From assembly GCA_051871555.1 (NCBI GenBank), contig JBJECZ010000209.1, positions 1-13,139 of the forward strand: a DNA stretch of 13,139 nt. The letters are read 5' to 3'. Below the pieces are notes generated by a model that was given only the letters and a program-made list of their open reading frames with translations, was not told the DNA's origin and made no database searches. Of this stretch, positions 1 to 8,797 are shown piece by piece (position 1 is the stretch's first letter; each line of letters opens with the position of its first letter). The stretch is from SFTJ01 sp051871555 (GTDB lineage Bacteria; Bacteroidota; Bacteroidia; Bacteroidales; Muribaculaceae). The position numbers and the translations under genes were made by a program.

Positions 1-62
1 CACAATTATTAATAGCTTAATTTAATAATAATATAATACTAATTGTAAAATTCCAAAAAGGT
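1..62 (+). other. AT-rich leader upstream of the SusC-like gene
   Basis: This is a very A/T-rich stretch with no gene. I see no clear Bacteroidota -7 element (TAnnTTTG), so the operon promoter probably lies left of the window or is not recognisable. The run just before the ATG (AAAAAGG, one base from the start codon) is too close to act as a normal Shine-Dalgarno site, which is usual in Bacteroidota. Confidence 0.3.
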
Positions 63-3000
63 ATGAAAAAACTGTTATCAATTATGGTTGCTGTTTGTGC
101 CGTTTTGTTGCCAGCCTTTGCAAGTGCAAAGACGGTTAGCGGTACAGTGGTAGATGCCACTACAGGCGAAGCTGTAATCGGTGCATCGGTTGTACCAATT
201 GGTACAAAGCAAGGTGCTGCAACCGACGTTGACGGAAAGTTCCACTTGAACGTACCCGACAACGTGAAGCAAATCAAAATCAGTTATGTTGGCTATGAAA
301 CGAAAACCGTTCAAGCCGGCACTAATTTGAGGATTGAATTAGAGTCGAACTCCCAGGTGCTGAACGACGTGGTTGTTGTGGGTATGCAGAATGTGGACAA
401 GCGATTGTTCACCGGAGCAACAACCAAGATTGATGCAGCCGAGGCAAAGCTTGATGGTGTGGCTGATATCAGCCGTTCGCTTGAAGGTCGTGCTGCCGGT
501 GTGAGCGTGCAAAACGTGTCGGGTACATTTGGTACAGCGCCAAAGATTCGCGTGCGTGGTGCAACATCAATCTACGGTTCGTCGAAGCCTCTGTGGGTTG
601 TTGATGGTGTGATTATGGAAGACGTGGTTGACGTGAGCGCCGACGAGCTTTCGTCGGGTAATGCCGAAACCCTTCTTTCGTCGGCTATCGCCGGTTTGAA
701 CAGCGACGACATCGAAAGCTTCCAAATTCTTAAGGACGGTAGTGCAACATCAATCTATGGTGCTCGCGCCATGGCTGGTGTGATTGTAATCACCACCAAG
801 AAAGGTAAGCAAGGACAAAACTCTATCAACTATACAGGTGAATTCACCATGCGCTTGAAACCAAGCTATTCTGAATTCAACATCATGAACTCGCAAGACC
901 AGATGGGCGTTTATCAAGAACTCGCACAAAAGGGTTATTTGAACTATGCTGAAATCGCCAACGCTTCGTCGAGCGGTATTTATGGTAAGATGTATCAGCT
1001 CATCAGCCAATACGATGCTTCGAGCGGTCAGTTTGGTTTGGCAAACACCGACGAGGCTAAGGCTGCTTACCTGCGTGCTGCCGAGTATCGCAACACCGAC
1101 TGGTTTGGCCGTCTGTTCTCTAACAGCATCCAGATGAACCACTCAGTGAGCATCTCGTCGGGTACTGAAAAGGCTCAGCACTATGCTTCAATCTCTGCTA
1201 TGGCCGACCCGGGTTGGACTCTGCAAAGCAAGGTTGAGCGCTACACTGCCAACTTGAACTCAACTTACAATCTGTCGAAGCAATTGAAGTTCAACATGAT
1301 TGGCAACGCTTCGTATCGTAAGCAAAGAGCTCCTGGCACATTGAGCTCGGAAATCGATGCCGTTTCGGGTGAAGTGAAGCGTGACTTCGATATCAACCCT
1401 TACTCTTATGCGTTGAACACCTCGCGTGCTCTCGACCCTAACGAGTTCTACACTCGCCACTATGCTCCATTCAACATCTTCAACGAATTGGAGAATAACT
1501 ATATGGACCTCTCGGTTGCCGACGTCCGCGTTTCGGGTAAGTTCTCCTACAAGCCCATCACCAAGTTGGAATTCACCTTGTTGGGTGCCATGAAGTATTC
1601 TTCAACCACCCAAGAGCACTTCATCAAGGAGAACTCTAACCAAACTTTGGCTTATCGCGCAATGGGCACTACCACCATCCGCGACAACAACCCGTTCCTC
1701 TACACCGACCCTGACAAACCAGGTTCGTTCCCAATCACTGTGTTGCCCGACGGCGGTATCTACGAACGCAGCGACAACAGCATGTTTGGATGGGACTTCC
1801 GCGCCAGCGTAAACTACAACGACGTGTTCAACGACGACCACATCCTCAACTTCTACGGTGGTATGGAAACCAACTCAACCGACCGTCACCGCACATGGTT
1901 CCGCGGTTGGGGTATGCAATACGAAATGGGCGAAATTCCAAAGTATGCCTACGAAGTGTTCAAGAAAGGCGAGGAAGACAACTCGGCTTACTATTCGATG
2001 GTGAACTCACACGTGCGTTCGGCTGCATTCTTTGCAACAGCCACCTACTCGTGGAAGCATCGCTACACCCTCAACGGTACAGTTCGTTACGAAGGTACCA
2101 ACTCGCTCGGTAAGAGCCGTTCGGCACGCTGGTTGCCTACATGGAACGTGTCGGGTGCTTGGAACGTGCATGAAGAAAGCTTCTTCCGCGCTCTTGAGCC
2201 GGCATTGAGCCACCTCACTCTCAAGGGTTCTTACTCACTTACTGCCGACCGTCCAGCCGTTACCAACTCCTATGCAGTTATCTCGGCTTTCACTCCATGG
2301 CGTCCGTTCACCACAGTGGGCGAAAGCGGTCTGCAAGTGGTTGACCTCGCCAACAGCGATTTGACCTACGAAAAGAAGCACGAGCTCAACATCGGTTTGG
2401 CTGCCGGTTTCCTCAACAACCGCATCAACCTCGAAGTTGACTGGTATAAGCGTAACAACTACGACCTTATCGGTCTTGCCACCACACAAGGTATTGGTGG
2501 TCAGATTCAAAAATATGGTAACATCGCTTCGATGCGCTCGCATGGTGTTGAACTCAGCTTGACCACCGACAACATTGTCACCAAGGACTTCAAGTGGACC
2601 ACCAACTTCATCTATTCTTACGCAAAGAACAAGGTTACCGACCTTAAGACCTCGAAGCGCGTAATCGACCTCGTTGCTGGCAACGGTTTCGCTCAAGAAG
2701 GTTATCCTGTACGCTCGTTGTTCTCTATTCCGTTCCGCGGCTTGAACAGCGAAGGTTTGCCAACATTCCTCGATCAGGACGGCAATGTAACCACCACCGG
2801 CATCTACTTCCAGGAACGCGACAACCTCGACTTCCTGCAATACTCGGGCTCAATCGACCCAACCGATACCGGTTCGCTCGGCAACATCTTCAAGTATAAG
2901 CACTTCACATTCAACGTGTTCGTGACTTATTCGTTTGGCAATGTTGTTCGCCTCGACCCTGTGTTCTCTAACACCTACGACGACCTCGATTCTACTCCAC

Positions 3001-3374
3001 GCGAATTCATCAACCGCTGGGTAGTTCCGGGCGACGAAGAACGCACCACAATTCCTGTTATTGCTTCGAAGATGCAAAACAAGAACGACACAAGCCTCAG
3101 CTACGCTTACAACGCTTACAACTACTCAACTGAGCGTATCGCTAAGGGCGACTTCATCCGCATGAAGGAAATTTCGGTTGCTTACGACTTCCCAAAGACC
3201 ATCACCAACCCGTTGCGCATCAACAACATGTCACTCAAGCTGCAAGCCACCAACTTGTTCTTGATTTACTCCGACAAGAAGCTCAACGGTCAAGACCCGG
3301 AATTCTTCAATACCGGTGGTGTGGCTCTCCCAATGGCTAAGCAGTTCACTCTCACATTGCGTGTTGGACTTTAA
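63..3374 (+). CDS. SusC/RagA-like TonB-dependent outer-membrane transporter
   Basis: This 1103-residue protein is a SusC-type TonB-dependent transporter: a 22-strand barrel that imports a ligand captured by its SusD partner, powered by TonB across the outer membrane. A signal peptide with likely cleavage after Ala22 (FASA|KT) is followed by a CarboxypepD_reg-like domain at about 24-95 (VSGTVVDATTGEAVIGASV...SYVGYET). A TonB-box-like stretch lies near 100-107 (LNDVVVVG). The plug domain spans about 108-250 with the SusC signatures PLWVVDG (176-182) and ILKDGSATSIYGARA...GVIVITTKKG (222-248). The rest is barrel, ending in LTLRVGL. Length is normal for the family and the frame is intact. There is no N-terminal STN (secretin/TonB short) domain, so direct signalling to an anti-sigma factor through that domain is unlikely. 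It is the first gene of a five-gene operon, 45 bases ahead of the SusD gene. The ligand cannot be read from sequence. Confidence 0.96.
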   Translation: MKKLLSIMVAVCAVLLPAFASAKTVSGTVVDATTGEAVIGASVVPIGTKQGAATDVDGKFHLNVPDNVKQIKISYVGYETKTVQAGTNLRIELESNSQVLNDVVVVGMQNVDKRLFTGATTKIDAAEAKLDGVADISRSLEGRAAGVSVQNVSGTFGTAPKIRVRGATSIYGSSKPLWVVDGVIMEDVVDVSADELSSGNAETLLSSAIAGLNSDDIESFQILKDGSATSIYGARAMAGVIVITTKKGKQGQNSINYTGEFTMRLKPSYSEFNIMNSQDQMGVYQELAQKGYLNYAEIANASSSGIYGKMYQLISQYDASSGQFGLANTDEAKAAYLRAAEYRNTDWFGRLFSNSIQMNHSVSISSGTEKAQHYASISAMADPGWTLQSKVERYTANLNSTYNLSKQLKFNMIGNASYRKQRAPGTLSSEIDAVSGEVKRDFDINPYSYALNTSRALDPNEFYTRHYAPFNIFNELENNYMDLSVADVRVSGKFSYKPITKLEFTLLGAMKYSSTTQEHFIKENSNQTLAYRAMGTTTIRDNNPFLYTDPDKPGSFPITVLPDGGIYERSDNSMFGWDFRASVNYNDVFNDDHILNFYGGMETNSTDRHRTWFRGWGMQYEMGEIPKYAYEVFKKGEEDNSAYYSMVNSHVRSAAFFATATYSWKHRYTLNGTVRYEGTNSLGKSRSARWLPTWNVSGAWNVHEESFFRALEPALSHLTLKGSYSLTADRPAVTNSYAVISAFTPWRPFTTVGESGLQVVDLANSDLTYEKKHELNIGLAAGFLNNRINLEVDWYKRNNYDLIGLATTQGIGGQIQKYGNIASMRSHGVELSLTTDNIVTKDFKWTTNFIYSYAKNKVTDLKTSKRVIDLVAGNGFAQEGYPVRSLFSIPFRGLNSEGLPTFLDQDGNVTTTGIYFQERDNLDFLQYSGSIDPTDTGSLGNIFKYKHFTFNVFVTYSFGNVVRLDPVFSNTYDDLDSTPREFINRWVVPGDEERTTIPVIASKMQNKNDTSLSYAYNAYNYSTERIAKGDFIRMKEISVAYDFPKTITNPLRINNMSLKLQATNLFLIYSDKKLNGQDPEFFNTGGVALPMAKQFTLTLRVGL

Positions 3375-3419
3375 TTGAGAAACGATTGACATTAATCAAT
3401 GCTTTTTTTGAAGAAATAT

Positions 3420-5030
3420 ATGAAAAAGAAAAATATATATCTGATTGCGGCTCTGGCGCTTGGCTCGATGACTTTTGCTTCGTGCGACAAGTTTCTCGAC
3501 GAAATGCCCGACAACCGCGCCGAGGTGAACAACGAGGATAAGATTTCGGCTATCTTGGTTTCGGCGTACACCGAAAACGACCACCTCATCATTGCTGAAT
3601 ATGCCAGCGATAACGTGGACGACTACGGCGAAAACAACCCGTACACCGACCGTTTTATCGACTACACCTACGCTTGGAAAGACGAAGTGGAATCGAATAA
3701 CAACTCGTGCGAAAACTTCTGGGACGGCTCGCTTAACGCCAACGCCAATGCTAACGAAGCTATCGCCGGTATCGAAAAGATTGAAGCCGGTTTAGGCTAC
3801 GGCGAAACGCTCTCAACGGCCTTGCAAGAAAGCAAGGGCGAAGCTCTCATTGCTCGTGCCTACAACTACTTTATGCTTGCAAACATGTTCTGTATGCCTT
3901 ACTCGCCCGATACAGCCGAGAAGAATCTTGGACTTCCTTACCTTAAGGAGCCGGAAACACAACTCGACCCAAAATACGAGCGTGGCACATTGGCTGAACT
4001 CTATGCAAACATCCAAGCCGACATCGAAGAGGCTCTGCCAATCATCGGCGACAGCCACCTGAAGATTCCTAAGTATCACTGGAACCTCAAAGCCGCTTAT
4101 GCTTTCGCTGCCCGCTTCTATCTCTATACCGGTCAGTATCAAAAGTGTATCGACTGCGCTAATGTGGTGCTTGGCTCTAACCCGAAATCGCAACTTCGCG
4201 ACTGGGCAAAGTATAACAGCTCTACCAACGACTACGAATCGCGTTGCAACGAGTTCATCAGTGCCGAAAACAACTGTAACCTTGTGATGGCAACTTCTTA
4301 TTCGTCAATCGGTTTGGCATTCGGTCCTTATCGCGTATGGACTCGCTACTCTCACGGCAACTACCTTGCTTCGAACGAAACCATCCGCTCGTCGAAGTAC
4401 ATCTGGGGCTCTTACTCATTGTTCCGCTCATTGCCTAAGGTTTACACTGCCACCAACCTCGACCGCGTAATCTGGTGGAAGATTCCGTATAAGTTTGAAT
4501 ACACCGACCCTGTTGCCGGTATTGGTTATCGCAAGGCTGTTTATCCGTTGATTACAACCGACGAAACCCTGCTCAACCGTGCCGAAGCATACGCTTGGTT
4601 GGGCAAGAACAACGAATGTGCTGCCGACCTCAACCTGTGGATGCAAAACATCACCAAGTCGACAAAGACGCTTACTCCGGAACTTATCCAAACTTTCTAT
4701 AATAGTCTCGATTATAGCTATAGCGACGATAATAAGATGACGTCAACTCACAAAAAGCACCTCAACCCGGTTATTGGCACCGTAACTGAAGGCAGCGTGC
4801 AAGAAAACCTCTTGCAATGTGTGCTCGATTTCCGCCGCATCGAAACTGTTGGTCAGGGTATGCGCTGGTTCGACGTTCGCCGCTTCGGCATCGTAATTCC
4901 TCGCCGCGTGATGAACGCTGCCGGCGTGCCTGAAAAGGTTAACGACTGGCTCGAGATTAACGACAACCGCCGCTGCTTCCAGATTCCTTCGAAGGTTCTT
5001 TCGGCTGGTTTCGAACCTAACCCACGTTAA
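3420..5030 (+). CDS. SusD/RagB-like surface lipoprotein
   Basis: This 536-residue SusD-family lipoprotein is the lid of the SusC transporter and binds ligand at the cell surface. I chose the start at 3420 because it gives a compact lipoprotein signal (MKKKNIYL...TFASC) with lipidated Cys22. An in-frame ATG at 3399 would add seven residues (MLFLKKY) and weaken the signal. Family hallmarks are the helical TPR-like segment ALIARAYNYFMLANMFCMPYS (about 142-162), and the C-terminal block with LDFRRIE (469-475) and GMRWFDVRRFG (480-490). The closing IPSKVLSAGFEPNPR resembles the usual SusD tail. Length is typical and no break is visible. It sits between its SusC partner and a metallopeptidase-like lipoprotein, 46 bases upstream of the latter. 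Ligand unknown; no adjacent carbohydrate-active enzyme gives a hint. Confidence 0.95.
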   Translation: MKKKNIYLIAALALGSMTFASCDKFLDEMPDNRAEVNNEDKISAILVSAYTENDHLIIAEYASDNVDDYGENNPYTDRFIDYTYAWKDEVESNNNSCENFWDGSLNANANANEAIAGIEKIEAGLGYGETLSTALQESKGEALIARAYNYFMLANMFCMPYSPDTAEKNLGLPYLKEPETQLDPKYERGTLAELYANIQADIEEALPIIGDSHLKIPKYHWNLKAAYAFAARFYLYTGQYQKCIDCANVVLGSNPKSQLRDWAKYNSSTNDYESRCNEFISAENNCNLVMATSYSSIGLAFGPYRVWTRYSHGNYLASNETIRSSKYIWGSYSLFRSLPKVYTATNLDRVIWWKIPYKFEYTDPVAGIGYRKAVYPLITTDETLLNRAEAYAWLGKNNECAADLNLWMQNITKSTKTLTPELIQTFYNSLDYSYSDDNKMTSTHKKHLNPVIGTVTEGSVQENLLQCVLDFRRIETVGQGMRWFDVRRFGIVIPRRVMNAAGVPEKVNDWLEINDNRRCFQIPSKVLSAGFEPNPR

Positions 5031-5076
5031 TGTGTTCATAGTGTGTATACGTTAAATTTCTAAAACTTAGAATAAT

Positions 5077-6012
5077 ATGAAACTTAAGAATATATTATAT
5101 TCATTGATGCTTGCCGGCTTCTGCTTGTCGTTCACCGCCTGCGAAACCGATGAGCCGGATGAATCGGTTAGTGTAATCACTATCGATAAATACGAGCCCA
5201 ATCCATTCGACCTTTGGTTGGAGGAAAACTTCGTGGCTCCTTACAACATTGCTTTCAAGTATCGCTATGAGCAAATCGAATCGGACTTGAACTACTACAC
5301 CGTTCCTGCCAACCTTGAGGAATCAATCATTTTGGCTCACCTGGTGAAATACACTTGCTGCGACCTCTACGATGAGGTTGCCGGCGTTGAATTCACCCGC
5401 TCTTACTTCCCAAAGATGTTCTTCCTCATTGGCGAATGGGAATATAAGAACAATGGTACTATCATCCTCGGTACTGCCGAAGGCGGCAAGAAGATTCTTC
5501 TTTCGGGCGTTAATCACCTGAAGACCTATATGAGCCGCGGCGCCGATGCTGTTAACTACTATTATCTGAAGACCATCCACCACGAGTTCACCCACATCCT
5601 CAACCAAACTGTCACAATCCCTAACGAATATAAGTTCATCACGGGTGAGGACTACGTTGAAGACCTCTGGAGCGAATCGCCTTACGACCAGGGTTATCTC
5701 ACCCGCGGTTTCATCTCGGCTTATTCGCAGAACTCCTACACTGAGGACTTTGCCGAAATGCTCTCGATGTACATCACTAACACGCCTGAGCAATGGGCTG
5801 CTTGGTTGGAACAGGCAGGCGATGCTTCCGACCTCATCGAGGCTAAACTCGACGTTGTGCGCAGCTATATGCAATCGGGCTTCGGCATCGACATCGACGA
5901 GCTTCGCTCGGCATTGATGCGCCGTCAAAACGAGATTTTCACAGGTAAAGTGGACCTTGAGGATATCTCTCTGAAATCATCTAATCAACCTAACGAAGAA
6001 GTAGAAGAATAA
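5077..6012 (+). CDS. Putative zinc-binding metallopeptidase lipoprotein
   Basis: This 311-residue lipoprotein has signal peptide MKLKNILY...SFTAC and lipidated Cys22, so it is probably outer-membrane anchored and possibly surface exposed. The motif HEFTH at 169-173 (context IHHEFTHILNQ) matches the HExxH zinc site of metallopeptidases. The metzincin extension HExxHxxGxxH is absent. A glutamate in TEDFAEML (Glu223 or Glu227), about 50-55 residues later, could be the third zinc ligand in gluzincin style; that is inference. Overall it resembles the 'putative zinc-binding metallopeptidase' family (Peptidase_Mx1 type) often found next to SusCD genes. Its stop codon overlaps the next start (TAATG), indicating translational coupling. 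It may trim peptides or proteins for the neighbouring SusCD pair, or process a surface partner. No propeptide is obvious. Family assignment is from memory of the pattern, not a search. Confidence 0.82.
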   Translation: MKLKNILYSLMLAGFCLSFTACETDEPDESVSVITIDKYEPNPFDLWLEENFVAPYNIAFKYRYEQIESDLNYYTVPANLEESIILAHLVKYTCCDLYDEVAGVEFTRSYFPKMFFLIGEWEYKNNGTIILGTAEGGKKILLSGVNHLKTYMSRGADAVNYYYLKTIHHEFTHILNQTVTIPNEYKFITGEDYVEDLWSESPYDQGYLTRGFISAYSQNSYTEDFAEMLSMYITNTPEQWAAWLEQAGDASDLIEAKLDVVRSYMQSGFGIDIDELRSALMRRQNEIFTGKVDLEDISLKSSNQPNEEVEE

Positions 6013-7322
6013 TGAAAACGAAGATATTTAAACTGTTATTCTGCTGCGTAGCATTGTTGGCATTCACCCTGCAATCATGCAGCAACAAGGAGGAAGAAAT
6101 TTTTGAAGAATCGCCTTCGGCACGCCTCCAAGCGTTGATGGATAAAACTCAAGCCACGCTCATTAGCAGCGAAAACGGCTGGGTTATGGACTATTTCCCT
6201 GATAGAGACCTCTCTTATGGCGGTTTCCTCTATATTCTCAAATTCAACAAGCAGTCGGTGGAAGCTTACTGCGAATTGAGCACCGACCTCTCGGAAAGCA
6301 TCGAATCGCTCTATAAGTTGACCAACGACGACGGCGCTGTGCTCTCGTTCGACTCTTATAACGAGTTCCTGCACTTCTTTGCCACTCCATCATCGGGCCG
6401 CTACGAGGCTTACGACGGCGACTTTGAGTTTAAAATCATGAAGGTTGAAGACGACCTCATCACTCTCAAAGGCAAGCGTTCGGGCAACACCATCTATCTC
6501 CATCGCCTGAAGGAAGAACCGGTGCAATACCTCGAAAAGTGTGTTGAAACCAGCGAAAGCATCTTTATTTCCGACCTTAGTGGCTCCTACGGTGGTCAAC
6601 AAGCATCGGCTTACCTTGATTTCGACTTGCGTTACTTAGAAATCGAAGCAGGTGGCGCTACCGGCGGTCAGTATTATTTGCCTACTCCAACCGGCATCCG
6701 CTTTGTTGAACCTCTTGAATTGAATGGCGCAACTTTCGAAACGCTCGATTTCAATGACACCGAATTAGTGTTCACCGGCAAGGATTCTAACGGTAAGGAC
6801 ATCACATTGTCGGGTGTTCTTCCTGAAGACTACGTGTTCGAAAAGGAAATTGAAGGTACTTGGACACTCACATTCGGCAGCCCTGCTCAAGACCTCGATG
6901 TTCAATTGGTTAAGAGCGGCAATGGCGAATTTGTAATGAAGGGCTTGAACCCGAAATTCGACCCGGTTATTAAGTATCGCAAGACTCTTGGTTGCCTTGA
7001 AATGAATTCGCAGCCAGTTGGCGCAAATGGCTCGAATGTTGTTTGGTTGTGCGCTTGGGACACCACTGCAGGTTCGCTCACATGGGCTGAAGAAGCAGGT
7101 ATGTACATCAAGAAAGATGTCGATGCCTCTGATGAGTCGACACTCACTATGAAATGGGTTGACAGTGGCAACTATGCCGGTCTGTCTATGACATCGTTCA
7201 TCTTGTGGCAGCTTACATCAGCAGGCGCAACTGCAGGTGCATTCACAAGCTCGTCGTGGTACTTCACCGGAACTGTAAGCAACCGATTCCTTTTCCCAAC
7301 TAAGATGGTTAAGAAACAATAA
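6012..7322 (+). CDS. DUF4302-type lipoprotein
   Basis: This 436-residue lipoprotein (MKTKIFKLL...TLQSC, lipidated Cys23) looks like the DUF4302 family. The telling region is about residues 36-80: SARLQALMDKTQATLISSENGWVMDYFP, then GGFLYILKFNK. The remainder is beta-rich, including a GTWTLTFGSP stretch in the second half that resembles lipocalin-like or other small beta-barrel repeats. No catalytic motif is visible. It begins inside the stop codon of the metallopeptidase gene (one shared base) and ends six bases before the next gene, so all three lipoproteins are probably made together. DUF4302 genes commonly accompany SusCD pairs with this kind of metallopeptidase; an accessory surface lipoprotein of the transporter is a reasonable guess, but its biochemical role is unknown to me. 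Confidence 0.8.
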   Translation: MKTKIFKLLFCCVALLAFTLQSCSNKEEEIFEESPSARLQALMDKTQATLISSENGWVMDYFPDRDLSYGGFLYILKFNKQSVEAYCELSTDLSESIESLYKLTNDDGAVLSFDSYNEFLHFFATPSSGRYEAYDGDFEFKIMKVEDDLITLKGKRSGNTIYLHRLKEEPVQYLEKCVETSESIFISDLSGSYGGQQASAYLDFDLRYLEIEAGGATGGQYYLPTPTGIRFVEPLELNGATFETLDFNDTELVFTGKDSNGKDITLSGVLPEDYVFEKEIEGTWTLTFGSPAQDLDVQLVKSGNGEFVMKGLNPKFDPVIKYRKTLGCLEMNSQPVGANGSNVVWLCAWDTTAGSLTWAEEAGMYIKKDVDASDESTLTMKWVDSGNYAGLSMTSFILWQLTSAGATAGAFTSSSWYFTGTVSNRFLFPTKMVKKQ

Positions 7323-7328
7323 TACTTT

Positions 7329-8522
7329 ATGACTATGAAGAAATTATTAAGCATATTCTCGATAGCAGTCATGCTCATAGCATTCTCATCGTGTGAGAAT
7401 GAAGAAGGCCATGGCTACGAAATCGCCGACAACATTCAGATTGTCAGCAACAACATTTCGTTCGATGCCAAGGCACAGAGCGGAACAGTTGAAGTGATTG
7501 CTCCGGGTGCAGTGACTGTAAAGTGCGATGCACCATGGGTTACTACCAGTGTAGATGGCGGCATAATCAACGTGGCTGTTACTCAAAACAACAGCCTTGA
7601 AGGCCGCAACGCTGTGCTCACCATCATGAGTGGCAGCGAAAAGAAAACCATCACTGTGGCTCAACGCGGCTATGTGTTCGACATCGACTTTGGCGGTGCC
7701 ACCGACTTGAAGTTGGGTGATGCTGCTTTCACCAAGGCTTATCCTTGCAAGAGCACGCTCGACCTGGTGATTACCACTTCGGCAAGCTGGCTCACCGCAG
7801 TTTATGCCGATGGCAAGCTCACCATCTCGGCTGAAGAAAACACCACCGGCAATCCTCGCAAGGGCTATATCATCTATTCGTTCGGTCCTGGCACTGAAGA
7901 ACAGACTATCAGCGTGATGCAATGCGAAGTTTCCGACATGTATGGCGACTACTACTTTGCATTCTACGATGGCGGTACAGGTGCTTTGCAGTTCTTCTCT
8001 TCGTCAATAACCACTACATCGGCTTTAGATGGCAGTGAAGGCTTGTTCCTCGTGTTCAAGATTTCGAGCACTTCCACAATGACATTGCCATTGGGTTGGG
8101 ACGACACCAACAAGATGTTTAACATCAACAATGCTCAATACATGGGCAAGTATGGCACTTACTATATGCACAACATCGTTTGGGACGAAACAGAAGGAAA
8201 CATTAACTACGGTGTATATCACTTCCAAGATGCAGCAGTTGATGTATTTGAAGATGGCACTGTGTTTGCCGATATTGTCGACAACGGCACATGGGGCTCT
8301 TACACTGCTTCGTCGATGATGCTCTATGCATTCTCTGGCACTCCTGCAGCCTCTACTAATAAGGTTGGTTACCTCAAGCGAATGGTTTATCCATTCTTGC
8401 AAAAGATGGAAGTGGCTGCAGCTGCATCCACATCGGCTGTTAGCCGCGATGGCAAGCGCATGCGTCAGACGTTCGTTAATGAAGCCGATATGGTTACTAA
8501 CGACCCTAACTTGAAATGGTAA
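7329..8522 (+). CDS. Lipoprotein with two BACON-like domains and an unassigned C-terminal half
   Basis: This 397-residue protein starts with a lipoprotein signal (MKKLLSIF...AFSSC). Two starts are possible, 7329 and 7335 (ATG ACT ATG); the second gives the cleaner MKK start and puts the lipidated Cys at 20 instead of 22. Two BACON-like beta-sandwich domains follow. The first spans about 40-114, with Trp70, N..LEGRNAVLTI (87-99) and a closing VAQRG (110-114). The second spans about 117-200, with Trp154, N171...RKGYIIY and a closing VMQCE. BACON domains are carbohydrate- or mucin-binding candidates and often act as spacers holding a binding head away from the membrane. The C-terminal ~195 residues (from about DMYGDYYFAFYD) are rich in Tyr, Gly and Asp, and I cannot assign them. 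As last gene of the operon it may be a ligand-capture protein; this is inference. Confidence 0.82.
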   Translation: MTMKKLLSIFSIAVMLIAFSSCENEEGHGYEIADNIQIVSNNISFDAKAQSGTVEVIAPGAVTVKCDAPWVTTSVDGGIINVAVTQNNSLEGRNAVLTIMSGSEKKTITVAQRGYVFDIDFGGATDLKLGDAAFTKAYPCKSTLDLVITTSASWLTAVYADGKLTISAEENTTGNPRKGYIIYSFGPGTEEQTISVMQCEVSDMYGDYYFAFYDGGTGALQFFSSSITTTSALDGSEGLFLVFKISSTSTMTLPLGWDDTNKMFNINNAQYMGKYGTYYMHNIVWDETEGNINYGVYHFQDAAVDVFEDGTVFADIVDNGTWGSYTASSMMLYAFSGTPAASTNKVGYLKRMVYPFLQKMEVAAAASTSAVSRDGKRMRQTFVNEADMVTNDPNLKW

Positions 8523-8554
8523 TACTTAATCCTCAATAATTAGTATTATTTTTT
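8520..8554 (+). terminator. Weak AT-rich stem-loop overlapping the operon's last stop codon
   Basis: TAATACT (8520-8526) is complementary to AGTATTA (8542-8548), with a 15-base loop and then six T residues (8549-8554). The stem is only seven mostly A-T pairs, so alone it would be a poor terminator. It lies just ahead of the stronger hairpin at 8571 and may assist it. Confidence 0.35.
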
Positions 8555-8570
8555 GACAAATACGAGAGAG

Positions 8571-8599
8571 GGGGTTGCTGCGACGGCAACCCCTTTATC
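8571..8599 (+). terminator. Rho-independent terminator of the SusCD operon
   Basis: GGGGTTGC (8571-8578) pairs perfectly with GCAACCCC (8586-8593) around a 7-base loop, followed by a short T-rich tail (TTTATCC). It lies about 50 bases after the stop codon of the last lipoprotein gene. The tail is weak, but the stem is GC-rich and the position fits. Confidence 0.7.
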
Positions 8600-8727
8600 C
8601 TTAAGATGTGATGTGTGAAAATGATGTTGAAAATAGCCCTTTCATGAGCGAAATTGGCATCAGAAACACGCTAAACCAACAAAATAATGCTTTTTATTGC
8701 AAATTATTAATGAAATATTTTGTACAA

Positions 8728-8760
8728 CTTGTGGAATTAATAATTTTTTGATTATCTTTA
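8728..8760 (+). promoter_or_regulatory. Probable Bacteroidota-type promoter for the H1-like gene
   Basis: TATCTTTA at 8753-8760 matches the Bacteroidota -7 element TAnnTTTG at all but the last position. CTTG at 8728-8731, with a 21-base gap, is an acceptable -33 element. Transcription would start near 8765, giving a leader of about 33 bases before the ATG at 8798. The surrounding DNA is strongly AT-rich, so chance matches are possible. Confidence 0.5.
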
Positions 8761-8797
8761 CACAAAATTTGATTAACCCTAAAATTAATAAACAGCA

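Noticed and set aside
2..46. Inverted repeat ACAATTA / TAATTGT near the left edge
   Set aside because: Seven A/T-rich bases 31 apart in very AT-rich DNA are likely by chance; no operator or promoter logic accompanies them.
2235..2840. 201-residue minus-strand frame inside the SusC gene
   Set aside because: It lies opposite the barrel-coding part of an intact SusC, is Val-rich shadow sequence, and has no start context.
5323..5928. 201-residue minus-strand frame opposite the metallopeptidase gene
   Set aside because: It covers the HEFTH-coding region in antisense and has no independent support.
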